A DNA stretch of 64,000 nt from Holacanthus passer (Eukaryota; Chordata; Actinopteri; Pomacanthidae). The position numbers were made by a program, and so were the translations under genes. How positions within the stretch are numbered: position 1 is the stretch's first letter; every line of letters starts with the position of its first letter. The notes beneath the pieces are model-generated. The model was given only the letters and a program-made list of their open reading frames with translations, was not told the DNA's origin and did not search any database. Below are positions 22,663-35,080 of the stretch, piece by piece. The DNA is taken from contig JAFREQ010000154.1 of assembly GCA_025331565.1 (NCBI GenBank), positions 12,501 through 76,500 on the forward strand, written 5' to 3'.

Positions 22663-25600
22663 GACTAATGGTGTTAATCAAATATTTGCAGGTGATCATT
22701 GCTCCCTCGTGAATAAATAACATAAAACATGAAGTGTTTGTAGCTGCGAGCCGACCGGAGCTGCTGTTAATCACTGTGAGTCGTGGTTGGATTTAAACGG
22801 ATGCATTCAGCCGGGATGTTTGGGGGCTACTTCCCAGTGATAAGCCTGGAAATATCTGTGGACAAAGACCCGAACACACATCCAGCTTCGGCTTCACCGC
22901 CTGAAAGCACAGGTTCATTGGAGACTCGAGGGTCGTCTAAGGTCACGCCTTTCTGGGCCCCATCCTTCGAAGGATCTGGTCCTGAATTGAGATGCAGGAA
23001 TCGTGTGAAAGACCCTGCTGGTGAAAGAAAACAAAAATGACACGAGACACTGAATCCTCAGCAGCTGGAGGGCGGCCGAGCCTGACCTCTGACCTCCGCG
23101 TGGAAGATGTCCAAAAAGAGCATTTCTCTACAAGGATCGATAAAGTATCCGATTATTATTCTGCACAGAGAGTGAACTGTAGATGTGAAGGGAGACGGGA
23201 GGGAGCCGGGTCCCTGTTAATACGAGGATAAAGATGAACAACCACCTTTTACTGTTTTATTATTCCTGCTTCACATGCACGCTCGCCGTCTCTGCTCGCT
23301 CGGTATTTAGAAGCACATTTGTTTCGTGATAAGCTTTGGTGAAGTACAAACAGCTCTTTGAATGTCTTTGAAGGCATTTAGACAACAAATCAAGGCGCCA
23401 TGTTTCCTATGTTGATTCATGTTTGCCCTTCAGATGGAGGTGAAAGTTCCTCTCCTACCTGCAGACTCCTCTCTTCTAATTTCTGCGTGTAGTCGGTTTT
23501 CACAGAACAGGAGTGTGATTTTTTGGTGCCAAGTTATTCCAGAGTGATCGTTCAAATATCTCATGGAGCCTTTGTTCAGGCTGCGTGGATGAATATGCAT
23601 CGAGGTTCTGGATTATAGGCGGATAACGTACAGAGAAATCACGCCGCTGCTTACACAAGCTGAGGTGATGCAACGACTCAGATCCGCTCCGAAGAAAACC
23701 AACATCCAATTACAGGCCGAACGGCGGCGTGAAGAGACCCAATTACACAATGACGAATTGCATAAGCCTTTCTGAGAATTTCTGGCCATCGCCTGCTGCC
23801 GTCCTGTCTGCGTCTGACACGCGAAGAAAATGGCGGCTGTGTCTCAGCGGCCAATTAAGACACGGACGTGTTATGTAATGGTGTTTACTCCATATGGCAG
23901 CAGACGCAGCCCAGCGACTCGGCCTCTGCTCGCTCATTTGACCGTCGACTTCAAGAGCAGCGGCAGGATTTCAGGACTCAAACACGAGGCGCTTACTGTA
24001 CATCCCGACTCAGCCGCGCTCGTGCCGAACATTTAGATACGGCGGTGTAAAAGAAACTGGTTTCCTGTCCCTGGAGTTTGCTCAGGAAATCTAGGCGGAT
24101 ATTTCTCACGGGACTCTCGTCTAAGATTTTTTTTTTCCTCCTCAGTTTTTATTCATGCTGGGAAGCTTATCTGAGCGTGTGCTGTGTTTCTCAACAACAT
24201 TCTGATTCACATTCACACAGTTACACTCGCTCACACCTGGGAGCTGCAGAGTACAAACGCAGAGCGCTGCTGAAAAGCCTCAGAGGGGAAAGTGGAGGAG
24301 GGGAGGCCTCGCTCACGGTCCCCGGGCAGAACCGGGATTTAACCCGGCAGCCCACCGTGTGTGAGGGTCGCAGGTGAACAGATTCGGCACGAGACACTGT
24401 TTAATACTCTCTTCATGAAATTACATGTTTATTCCTTTTATGCACAAAAACTGCAGTAAATTCTTATCATTCTTTAATGAATTTTTTTCTTAAACATTTT
24501 AATGTCGAATACAAATAAAATAAACTATTAAATCTCCTTTCTCAGTTAAAAACTAACAATTTGAACATATTCACACAAGCTGATTTTAGATTTCTGAAGT
24601 CGGGCAGAGACAAAAACCTCGGGAGTGAAGGACACGAATGACGTGTTAATGGATGCAAACAGATTTGGCATCATAAATAATCAGATTCAGTTAATATTGA
24701 AATCAATTTTCAGCTCTAGGCTGCATATTTTATACTTTTACTTTGTAATGAAACGGGTCGTATCAGCGAGTCAGAGTTTATTTCAAAGTACTGCCCCTCA
24801 TTTACAAACCACTGAACAAATCTCTCAGCTCAAAATTCAAATCAAAGATGTCGAAACTTACAATGAACTTTCCTTCAGGTTTTACTTGTCAGGACTCGAC
24901 AGCTTTGGGTTGATAGATTTTGTTCACTGGAACCAACAATTTACAGGGAAAATAGGAATTTAAGGTAAAGTATATAAACCCAAATCCACCTGTGCTTTTA
25001 ATTGTACCTCACCTGGAAACCATTTCACTGTTTGCAGGAAACTTATTGAATATTGATGAAACGTTATTTATCAAATTTAAACAAATCCACATCAGTTTGT
25101 GCCTTAATATTGACTTTGTACACGTGACCCACCTCTAATTTCCTTCAACGTCACAATGTTGAAAACATGAAAAAAACATGATGTTCAAGATATTTTTGAA
25201 GCTTTTTGACTAAAAAAAAATCATCTGTGAGATAGAAAAAATGCTTATTTTCTCCTGTTATCTAATGTATAAAACATATATAGAAACACAAGTTTCTTTA
25301 CACGAGAAATACAAATTTTATCAAGGTTTGAATTTTTTAAGCAGCATTCACCGCTGGGAAGCCGACAAAAACAGTGTTTCAAGTAGAGAACTCATATTTA
25401 CCTGATTTCCCACGGGGCTCAAACACAGCATCATACACAAAAAGTGTTTTCTGTAGAAATGTTCATCTTTCGCTGGTCGATTTATCTGCTGAGACACGAG
25501 CTCAAACCCCAAACACTGCACACACAATATGAATATTTAGACACACACACACCAGCAGAGGAACTACACACTAACACACAGCGAGCGCTCTGAGGGCACG

Positions 25601-28600
25601 ACAGCTTTCAGTCCGCTCTGTGCTGCTATCAGCCCGAAATGTGATTCCTCACCTTTATTCTTATTCATTTTTAATTTTTTTTTACAGCCCCCTTCATTCT
25701 CATTGTGATTCCAAAGGCAGAGCTTATCTTAAATTAACACCAGCACCGTGATATCCTTTGAGAATACCGACCAGATATTACAGCTTGCCTGGGATGGGCT
25801 CAGCGACGTGGAGAACATCCACAATGAACGGGATGGAAATGCTAAACAGCCGAGCGGCGGCCGGGAAACGCCTCCCTCATCTTTTACAGTTGCATCAGGC
25901 TTCGAGAGTTTCAAGGCCGCGTGAGTTTTTTCTCCGAGCCGTTTTTCCTCCTCTCATCTCCATCATCTCCTTCTTTTCGTGTCTGAAGTGGGTTTAACAG
26001 GTGAAATCGGCCGAGGCTCGAAGCGTTCACCTCACTTCACTCAGTCGTGGATGGAGAAAGCAGGAGGTCAAAAATGTTTCCGGCGCTGGATGAAAACACA
26101 TCAGCGGTTTGTTTAACTTCAGAAACCAGAGTCCAACACGTTTCCTATTTTTGTCTTTGCTTCACAGAAGTTGCCCGAAGCGAGAAGTTCATCTGGTTTG
26201 TGTGGACACGCCATCGTTCCCTCACAGTGACTCCAGACGACACAAACAGGAACAGTTCAACATCCAGGGAAATATGAATATTTGATTATTTAGGTGAGTT
26301 AGATGAAAAGATCGTGACCGTTCTCACGTCTGTCTGTTAAAGTCCAGCTGACACTAAACTGTATTTCTCTGCTCGGTGAATCACTGTTTTCTCCTTTGAG
26401 CAAAAAAACCCTGAAACCAATTATTTGACATGTTTTGGTTTCATGATGGCGCTACCTAGTCTTTTTTTGTCAGAATACAATTAGTTAGGGTTAAAGCTGA
26501 GCCTTAGATGGAGACTTACTCTTATAGACCCAATCAAATCTTAAAACACTAAGGTCATTGCTCAATCAGAGCAGACGGCCAATCAGCAGCAGCTACACGA
26601 CACCAGACACGACAAGCAGCAGCAAATGTCACTTCAGTCCTGTAGATCAGAGAACGTCCGACCTCTGTGAGATCGTTCATAAATACAAAAGTAGCAACTC
26701 AGAAATCCCAAAAAATTCTCCAGACAGCAATCGAAGGCATCGCGCACGTGTCGACGTCGAGTATCACAGCGACGGTCAAGAAAAGTCGATGCAGAATGTC
26801 GCACTTTCCAAGAGAAACGGACAAATGATTATTTTCTTGCTGAAGTAAAAGCAAAGTCGGTGGGTCTGGTTTGTGGGGAAACGCTCACAGTGACGACAAA
26901 GGTCAGTCTCGAGGGTCATCACAGCTGGAAACTGGATGAGTTGAAGAGCAAATGCACTTTGATAAATTAACGCTTTACATTGTAGTGTGAATTTGACGTT
27001 GGTTTAAAATGTGTTAAACTGTAATAACGTGGGTGTGTTTGGTTTCAGTGGACGTCGACGCTGTAACACACACAGAAACACACAGCGTGCAGAGGTGTAC
27101 CCTTTGAAAAAGGCTGTGTTTTATTGAAATACAGCAGACATCAACAGGTTGTTTTGCTGACCTGGGCAACAGAAACAGAGCTCGAATACTTTTCAATCAA
27201 ACTAAAACAAATATCGATGGCTATTCTTGTCATTAGAAGTCAAAAAAACTACGAAGACGCTTTCAGCCTGGTGGACAAACGGAGGAAACGCAGCCTCATT
27301 TTGGACACGAGCTGATAAACAGAAGCGTCTCCGTCGCGTCGGGAACTGAACGAAAATGCGCCGGTGCTCCGCTTTGGGTTCTGACTTAGACTTTCAGAAA
27401 TGCTGGTATAAGAATTTATAAATCAAGTGCACCTTGAGCTGTGGAGGGAGGATGTGAAAGAGTGTTCAGGCCTGTTTCTGTGCCCAGGGCTGGTTGTTTG
27501 ATAGTAGCAGTAGTAGAAGAAGCAGAACCTCAGTTATGAAGCAGGGCTGGCCTCAACTCCCCTTCAAAAGACATCGAGTGCGTCTGGTTTCCCCAGAAAG
27601 AAATCACCGACCGTCCTCCGGCTCACACACACGAATCAGGTTTGATTTATTAAAACTTTGTGATTTTTATTTCTGCTGACTGAGAGAAAACTGCAGAAGA
27701 AGAGATGCTTCTTTGCTCAGACAGACTGTAAATAAATCAAATGTCTCTAAAGTTGTTCGTACGGAGAAAAGTCTGCTGGTTGTGTCTTCATCAGTCAGTG
27801 TTTTAATCTACGATCCAATCTCCAGGGAAACGTGTCCGACTTCAGAGAGCTCGGAAAACCTCCACACCTTTAAATTAAAACACGGTCAAATACGAACCTC
27901 CTGTTTTCTCTCTGCTATTGTTGATGTCTGAGGTTCAACCGTCTCATGTAACGAAGATACTGAAAACTTTTTGGCTCTTATTTGTCCACGCTTCATCAGT
28001 TCTCCACATTGATTTTAAAATGCAGCTTGTGTTCAGCTTGCATGAACCCTGTCAGTACCTCCAGCCTGTGCATTTGCATTGCAGATAGTTTGTGTTTGGA
28101 TCCAAAACTTCTTGGCTGAGTCAACCTTTCACAGAGAGATCTGAATATCTGGAACTCTGTCTGATGAGGAAATGTATTGTATTTCACGTCTTGATTGATT
28201 TGAGCTCTAAAAAAACCTTGTTCAGCTTCTAAAGTGACAAATTTAAAAGTGTTCAAATCCAAAGACAATCAGAGCTTTCACCTTTGACTCAATTATTTCT
28301 ACATTTCTGTTCCGTTTGTGACACGTTTGACATTAAAAAAAGCCTCAAAGTGCGATTTAAAAACTGAAGCCAGTTGAATACTGAGGACGGATAAAGACCC
28401 TGAAGTTTACCTGACAACTGAGGATGGATCAGACGAGAAATGTTCTCTGAAACGGAACATTTTGTTCACACAGCGCTGCAGTTTAGCACAAACAGGCGTC
28501 TGTACAGGAGTTAGAGCTGGGAATAAGTCAAGGATGTAAAACAATAAGAACAAATCTTACCTCGATTTAAGGTAAAACTTTAACACTGTTAGAGCCTCAA

Positions 28601-29840
28601 AGAGAAGGAATAACAGTAGATGACTGACGGCAAACTTTAGCAGGAACATCTATAAACCAACTTAAAAACTGCAGCCGTGTGGACGGAAAATGAACTTTTA
28701 GGTTGTAAATAAAGGTTAAAATCCAACATTTCACAAGGTTCAGAACTGTGACGTAAGATGTCAAACTTGAACTGAAAGATCTCATATTCTCACTTTCTCA
28801 AGGTGTTTTTGACCACTGTTGCAGTTGGAAATGGTCGATCACAAGCAGGAAGTACTGACAACTTGTTCCATCAGACTGAACGAAAAACGGTTCCCGATCC
28901 TTCACTGAAACCTGATTCTGTCAGGAGGTCGCTAAAGATCTTTTTGTGGAAACCAGGCGCAACAGATAAATTTCAAAGTGAGCAAACAGAGCAACTTTAA
29001 ATGAAATGAAGGAAGGACTCGTGCACACTAGTCGTCCTGTTTATCGCTCCAAAACGGAGCCTGTAGCAACGAAACCTGAGCCGGCAGAGAACGAAGAAGA
29101 GTTTCGTCGTAGTGTGAACAAATCTGGAAGGTTCGTCCCTGAAAATCTGCCTCAAGTTCATCCAGAAACTGTGACCAGACATTCGCTGCTTCGGGTGTTT
29201 GTCAAGCCACAAAGTTCATCTGCAAACGCGTGGGTCCGACTGTGGCTGTCGAGCCGACAGCCGAACAAACTGAGCTCGCTCGCTTGCTAACGGTCGGCTG
29301 CACCGACTGTGGCGACATCATGGAAACAAAAAGAATTTGCTGCAACATTTTGCTGTTTGAAATGCTGGTGTGATCGAGCCTTTCAAAAACAAACATGGTC
29401 CATCTTCTAAAAACGTAAAAAACACGTAACAAATATTTAAATTCCGCTTTGATGCCAGCGGCCATCTTGTCAGATTATGTGTCACAGTTTTTGGATGTTA
29501 GAGATTGATTTTCATTTTAAATCGGTCACTTCCAGGAAAAAGGAAACTTTTTTCTTCTGCCGTCACGAGCAGCTGCTTCAAAAGCTGCTTCATTTCACCA
29601 TCCAACCAACAGAGATTCAGAGAATACTGAACCTTTTTTTTTTATCGTCGTTTTTTTTTAAAGGTTTCCCTCGGTGGTACTAGTGTGCTCGACTCTTTCC
29701 TCAAACATTCAGACAGTAAACCCACAACATTTACTTAACTCCTCAAAGCAAATACATTCAATCATTCATCAGAAAAATATTCAATTAAAACTGTACACTT
29801 GCAAAAATAAAAGTCTCTTGAAAGCTTTCTAAGGCTGTGC
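22663..29840. other. gene-free stretch with two candidate conserved non-coding segments
   Basis: About 7 kb without recognisable exons. ORFs on both strands are under 115 codons and lack domains. Two sub-segments, about 23690-24020 and 25690-25930, have the mixed, repeat-free, homeobox-core-containing texture typical of vertebrate conserved non-coding elements. That impression cannot be confirmed without alignment. Confidence 0.4.
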
Positions 29841-29859
29841 GTCCACCAGGGGGCTCTCG
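29841..29859 (+). promoter_or_regulatory. CTCF-like motif
   Basis: GTCCACCAGGGGGCTCTCG matches the CCACCAGGGGGC heart of the vertebrate CTCF consensus in forward orientation. Unlike the others it is not obviously inside a dispersed repeat. Confidence 0.4.
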
Positions 29860-30274
29860 CCCAGCGGCGCGGCCGAGAGCTTCAGGGCGCCACGAGTTTA
29901 AAAAACTATGAAGACTTTAAGCGAAGAAACGAGCGTCCGGATCGACTCAAACCAGCGGCCGGAGCTTCGTGGAAAAAGCCCCGACCGCTGGCGATCAGTC
30001 GCCCGGCGGACGGAGCCGTTGTTGTGCGGTCGGTTTGTTGAGGCCAGCCCTGGTATGCATTTGTAAATACAGTATTTCAGATATATGTAGTCTTATCATC
30101 TTTAAATCTGACCAGGACACTACAGCGGCAGAAGCAATACATAAAGAAGCTCATATTTTGTTTTTACTATTATTCTTTTTTGTCGGAATGGAACTAGTTT
30201 CAACTAAGCCTACCAAGCCAACATGTAGTTATGTATTGAATAAAAGGCTATTTATCTTTTTTTGTTTGTTTTTG

Positions 30275-30280
30275 TTTATT
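30275..30280 (-). terminator. Candidate poly(A) signal (AATAAA) for zhx2
   Basis: First canonical AATAAA I find on the minus strand downstream of the candidate exon start at 34222. The surrounding 30030-30290 is AT-rich, repeat-poor and 3'UTR-like. Also present is AATAAA on the plus strand near 30238, so orientation is not settled. Confidence 0.25.
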
Positions 30281-30302
30281 ACAGGTGTGTATGATGGTGC
30301 AG

Positions 30303-30305
<3 letters not shown>

Positions 30306-30341
<36 letters not shown>

Positions 30342-30455
30342 ATCAACGGAGAAGGGAAACAGAAGAGAGAGTGAGAGACAAAGACAGGATGAAAAGTAAG
30401 AGAGTGATAGAGCGAGGGAGGGACACAGAGAGAAAGAGAGAGAGAGAGAGAGAGA
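30306..30455. repeat. (GA)n microsatellites
   Basis: GA arrays at 30306-30339 and about 30434-30455 joined by purine-rich DNA. Confidence 0.92.
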
Positions 30456-30707
30456 TTAAAGTATGATTCAGGCAGCATGATTCTGGATTGTGGGTTTTTA
30501 CTGTCGAGTGTGTGTTGTGTGATCGTTACCGTTGAATCCTTCTGCGCTTTGCCACCATTTGACAGTTTTCTTAACTGTTTTTTTTTTGTTGGTTTTTCAT
30601 GTTGTTGTTTGTTTGTTTGTTCCTTATCGGTTTTAAACAAAGATCCACGACAGTCACTTGGTCATACAAGCATGTTCGTCGGAACAAGAAGTGCAGATTG
30701 GTTTAAC

Positions 30708-31177
30708 TTTTTTTTTTTTTTTTTTTCTGAGTTTTTTTTTTTTCCTTAGCTTTTCTTCAAAAAAGGGTTCCAGACAGAGTGGCTACAATAATAATAATAA
30801 TATAATAATAATATAATAATAGCACTTGACTTCACTTCAGCACAGTAAAAAAAAAAAGAAAAAAGGTCCAAAGGTGCTTTTTTTGTGTTTTGTTTTTAAA
30901 TCTGATTTGATGTGAAGCGAAGTCCCCCCTCTTCCTCCTCCTCCTCCTCCTCCTCCTCCTCCCACCTCTCCTCTCCTCTCAGCAGGGAAGTGGCGGGCGG
31001 AAGTCCAGTGCCGGTGAGATGAAGAAGAAGTGACTGAAGTATTGCCAACTGGTCCGTTTTTTTTTTTTTTTTTTTTTTTTTTTTGTAGTGGTTCCATTCT
31101 GGTTCAGTACAAAAACAGAAAGAGAGACGGAGAAAGAAAGAAAGAAAAAAAACAAAATGTTGCACCGACACACCGAC

Positions 31178-31212
<35 letters not shown>
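30708..31212. repeat. Cluster of homopolymers and microsatellites
   Basis: Within 500 bases: T19 from 30708, a further T12 run near 30732, an (AAT)n array at 30786-30821, a (CCT)n array at about 30933-30962, T28 at 31057-31084 and a (CA)16 array at 31181-31212. Confidence 0.93.
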
Positions 31213-31215
<3 letters not shown>

Positions 31216-31596
31216 TGGCACCGTTTTTTGTTTTTTTTTTAAAGTCCATCAGCGACAACGAAAAAAGGAAATAAAAAGAAGACGTCAAAGAGCCGAGAGA
31301 AGCCGAGAGAGAGGCGGTTTGAAAACCAAAAAAAAGAAAAAACAAGGAGGGCTTCGGGGGGACGAGTTGCTCCCATTTTACAAAATGTAACAAAATTTTT
31401 TCCGCAAAATTTTACAAATGTGTAGCAATACAGGGAAAAACAAAACAAACAAACATATATATCCTATTTACAACAAGAAGAAGAAGAACCCTTTTTTTTA
31501 AAAGTGTAGTGAGAATGCAGCAGATCCCAGCTTTGGCACTCGGCGTTTTTGTTTGTTGTTTTTTTTTTCTTGTTTGTTTGTCTGAAATCCACCCTG

Positions 31597-31637
31597 TCGG
31601 TCGCTCGTTCGGTCGGTCGCTCGGTCGGTCGGTCGCT
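31597..31637. repeat. (CGGT)n CpG-containing tetranucleotide repeat
   Basis: Imperfect CGGT/CGCT array (TCGGTCGCTCGTTCGGTCGG pattern), unusually rich in CpG compared with its surroundings. Confidence 0.85.
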
Positions 31638-31859
31638 GTGAACAGTCAGACTGCTGCTGCAGAAACACATTCAGTGCTCCGGTTCACCCTCCTCCTCCTC
31701 CTCCTCCTCCGTCTCCACAGGTCACACACAACATCACCTCCGCCACAAACATCCGTCCGTCCGAGTCCACGACCTGCTAATCCCCCTCCCACCTGACGGA
31801 CGCCGCTTCCTTCAGAGCTGCTGGAAGGAAAAGTTCAGGGGCTTCAGGAATTTACAGTA

Positions 31860-32060
31860 AAGTGCTGATTATGAAACCGGCTCCTTCTTAAAGTTCAGAA
31901 TGTTTTCAGGTTCAGGATGTTGATACGAACCAAATCAAGCTTCCTTCTGAGGGGAAGGTTCACAAATCTTTTTGATCATCAATCAAACTCCCACTTAAAG
32001 GGAAGGTTTAACAAAGCCTCCTTCAACATACAAATCAAACCTCTTCTTTAAGTTAAGACT
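31860..32060. repeat. Degenerate ~55-60 bp tandem repeat
   Basis: Three to four diverged units with the pattern AATCAAAC-CTC-CTT-(A/G)GGGAAGGTT-ACAAA, starting near 31878, 31936, 31982 and 32033. A related GGGAAGGTGTAAG block is at about 32365. Confidence 0.5.
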
Positions 32061-32110
32061 CTACAGTCAAACCAAATTGCCAGAAAACCGTGTTTTCATC
32101 CATTACTGCT

Positions 32111-32130
32111 ACAGCAGGTAGGTGGCGCTG
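32111..32130 (+). promoter_or_regulatory. CTCF-like motif
   Basis: ACAGCAGGTAGGTGGCGCTG contains the GTAGGTGGCGCT form of the CTCF core in forward orientation. Confidence 0.35.
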
Positions 32131-32973
32131 ATTCTCCGGAAGAAGATGACGACAAAGCAAAACGATGGAAAACATGATGAAATCAGACATTTGTGTTTCC
32201 TGTGTGAATGTGAGGAAGGTCCTCGTCTCCTCATCCTCCTCACAGATCTGATGTTGACTCAGACATGTAAGTCGCATCATTCTTGACTTTTTTAAGCTCA
32301 AACTGAAAATGCTCATAAAAACCGGCGGATGGAAACACACTTCCTGATCGAACCTCCTCTCACAGGGAAGGTGTAAGATTTAAAGTTTTTCTATATTAAC
32401 GAGAACTTTCGGTGTTGAAAAGTGTAACTCGGCTTCGAGCTCAAAGCATCTCCTCTGTGAAGGTTTCGATCGTCTGACCACACATGTATTAAAAAGAAGG
32501 TTAAATCTGAGGAATGAATTATAGAAACCATTCACCCCGGCTGCCCGACGACTGATTACCAACCAACACCGTGTCCCAGCCTCATTCTACAAACTCATTT
32601 TTACTAATTCTTGATTATTTCACATATTCAATTTGGAAAAATAACAAAAAGAAATTAATTTAAAATGCCAACATGCAAAATTGCTCGGTTTTGACTCTGT
32701 GTGTTCAAGGACACAATCGTCCCACAATGAAACAGAATAGAAGCTTCTGTCACCACAGAAAAAGCGAAAAACTGGCGTGAGTGACAAAGTCTCCGACTTC
32801 AGCTCACAGAACCAAGAAATAACTTCAATGACCTTCGAAAATCCTTCAAAAGACATTTTGGCAACTTTTTAGAGAGTTTTCCAACCTGAAAGTGAAGAAT
32901 GACAAAAACAGATCTCTGGATCACATGGTCTTCATCAGGGAAGGAGTTAGCTCAGGTGTAAAGAGCCTTTTAT

Positions 32974-32992
32974 GTCTCCAGGGGGCGCTGTG
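32974..32992 (+). promoter_or_regulatory. CTCF-like motif in repeat C copy 2
   Basis: GTCTCCAGGGGGCGCTGTG is a very good forward match to the CTCF consensus CCANNAGGGGGCGCT. Confidence 0.45.
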
Positions 32993-33200
32993 TGAAGTCT
33001 GACACGTGTCCTCAAGTGATGTCACTTGAGTCAGAGTCTGTTGGGGCTGAACTGAAAGTGTGGAGTCGGACAGAAGTGAGCTGACCTCTGACCTCCAGGC
33101 TACGTCAGAACCTGTTGGCGATCACGTTGCATTGTGGGTAATGTAGGCACCAGGTTTGGACAAGGAAAAAGAATGTTTGGAATAAAATATCTCTGGTTCT
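32974..33200 (+). repeat. Dispersed repeat family C, copy 2
   Basis: Second copy of the family at 13074-13280, same orientation, with the same leading CCAGGGGGCGC, GATGTCACTTGAG and AGTGAGCTGACCTCTGACCT blocks. A block containing GCATTGTGGGTAATGTAGGC is present only here. Not assignable to a named family by eye. Confidence 0.65.
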
Positions 33201-34018
33201 GCTGCATCGATTAGTTTTGCTTTCTGAATTTGTTGGTCATCAGTCTGGCTGTGTTACAGGATCAGCGTTATATAGTACGTTATATGAAACTGGGACACGG
33301 GACCGAGAGGAAACGTTCGGGAACCGTCACACTGGCAAAGGGGCAGTATCTTATTTTTGTGACATCACTGTGAGTCGATGAAACTCGCTGTTGAAGTTTG
33401 TTCAACCCAAACTGTTTCCACAAACAGCTCTGATGAAACAGGCCGTTGCATTATTTAAAATGTGCTGATTGGCTGGAAGTCGATTCTCCTCTTTCGCTCG
33501 TGACATCGTGGGAAAGTTCAGGGCTCGTGCTTAAACAGCACTATTGATCAGTACAATGAATCTGTCTGTTAAAGAAAGAGCTGCGTCCGACTGACGAAGA
33601 ACCAGATTCCACCTCAGAAGGAAGCTTCAGCACGTTGAGAGCCGTCGGATCTGTGATCACAAACCACGAGCGTTTCCAGCATTTTGGAATCAGCTCGTCA
33701 CCTATAAGCTGAATCTCTGACGGTGTTTGTGCAGCGAGGCTTTGCTCCTGCGTTCTACTGTAACACTATTAAAACTCACATTACTGTGAGAAATGAAAAG
33801 AAAGCAGCAATTTGAGATTCACTGTAAGGGAGGGCAATTTCAATTATCTTCACAGATCGTGACCCTGAATTTCTCCTTGCACTCTTCTGGTTTTAATTTG
33901 GAAGCGCATTTACGCCTCGCCAAAATAAAATCAGAGCACAGCATCGTATTTAAACTCCTCTTTTTGTTGTGAGCGTCGCGTCTGTGGAGGGTCACTCCAG
34001 GTCCAGACTCTGACGAGA
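33201..34018. other. gene-free stretch, possibly zhx2 3'UTR
   Basis: No ORF of note. If the exon candidate beginning at 34222 is real, this is transcribed 3'UTR on the minus strand; otherwise it is intergenic. Confidence 0.3.
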
Positions 34019-34844
34019 TTACCTCCGACTCGACAGAGGAGGATGTTGTGTGTGATCTGGGACGTGACAATCAAGAGATAAAAATCGGTAAAAAATAAAA
34101 GAAAAAAAATACAATATCTGATAATTAAAAAACTCTTTTGTCGCTCCATTCTCCTTCCACCTCGTTTTCTCTCCTCCTGTACGTTTCCAGCAGCAGCGGC
34201 GGCGGCAAAATCCTATTCGCACCTGAAATAGACAGAAGAGAGAAGAGAGAGGAGGGAAAATACATTAAAAACCGTCAAACATTTCTCGGCACAGGACAAA
34301 TGTCAGTTTCACAAGAACTCAGATCATCCAGGAAAAAAAGGAGGAAACAATAAAAAAAAAAAAAAACTAAAGAGAGGGGGATTAAAAAGCAATCGTTGTG
34401 CCAGGAGCCGGCGTTCCCGGTCGCCCGGTGCCGCTGAGAACTGGGACACATTGTGAAATCACGGCTTCCTGGTCGACGGCAGACCTGAACTCTTCTGCTC
34501 AGTCACGTCAGAGGGAAACTGTGATTAAACCAGGCGGTCGTCTGATTACAGAACCAGGACAACGGACGCTAACACACACACAGTTACACACAAACTAATG
34601 TTAATTCTCAAATAGTGTCTTGGACCTTGAGTTTCCACAGCTGCAGACAGAAGCGGGCCTTTTTATCACAAGTATATTTGATCATATTTTAGTAAAGAGA
34701 GAGGAGGAAACGTTTAAGGAACCTGCTATAATTCATATTTTAATATTAACAGTGAATCAATGATTTGAAAACAATATGAAGACGTGAAATGAGCCTCAGG
34801 TGGAGATGAACCATCATCTGAACCTGCGGCTCCTCAGATCTTTA

Positions 34845-35080
34845 TTCCGAGTTTCAGCTCATTGTCTGGACTCGACTCTGGTTCGCTCGGTTCCGTCAAA
34901 CAGCAAACGGCCGACAGACTCGGTCAGAGAGCAGCTGCTGAACATGTGGAGACTTCAGAGGTTTCCCTCAGCAGCTGGTGGAGAACAAACACAGAGCTAC
35001 AAGAGAGAGAACGTTGGACTGAGATTCATCAGGCGACACGAACATGAAGGATCATGTTCTCCGTCACTGCTGGATGTGGA
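34845..35080 (+). repeat. Dispersed repeat family D, copy 2
   Basis: Second copy of 15040-15235, same orientation. It shares TTTCAGCTCATTGT-like sequence at its start and near-identity from CCCTCAGCAGCTGGTGGAGA through GAAGGATCATGTT and CACTGCTGGA/CCGCTGGA. Confidence 0.65.

Larger units (their letters stand above)
30255..34222 (-). other. zhx2: Candidate zhx2 3'UTR terminal exon
   Basis: The minus strand has a textbook acceptor. A roughly 35-base pyrimidine-rich tract at 34225-34260 ends in CTATTTCAG, with the putative exon starting at 34222. It would pair with the strong donor (ACG|GTGAGA) that lies 3 nt after the zhx2 stop codon, across an intron of about 8 kb. Human ZHX2, to my knowledge, also has a 3'UTR-only last exon. 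If used directly after the first coding exon, this exon would give a stop after two codons. The 3' limit is set only by the AATAAA at 30275. Inference from splice signals alone; transcript data would decide. Confidence 0.25.

Noticed and set aside
34019..34222. Coding exon of an unknown gene starting at the 34222 acceptor
   Set aside because: Short frames of 32-67 codons follow the acceptor, but none resembles a known protein and no upstream partner exon was found. A zhx2 3'UTR exon is the simpler reading.
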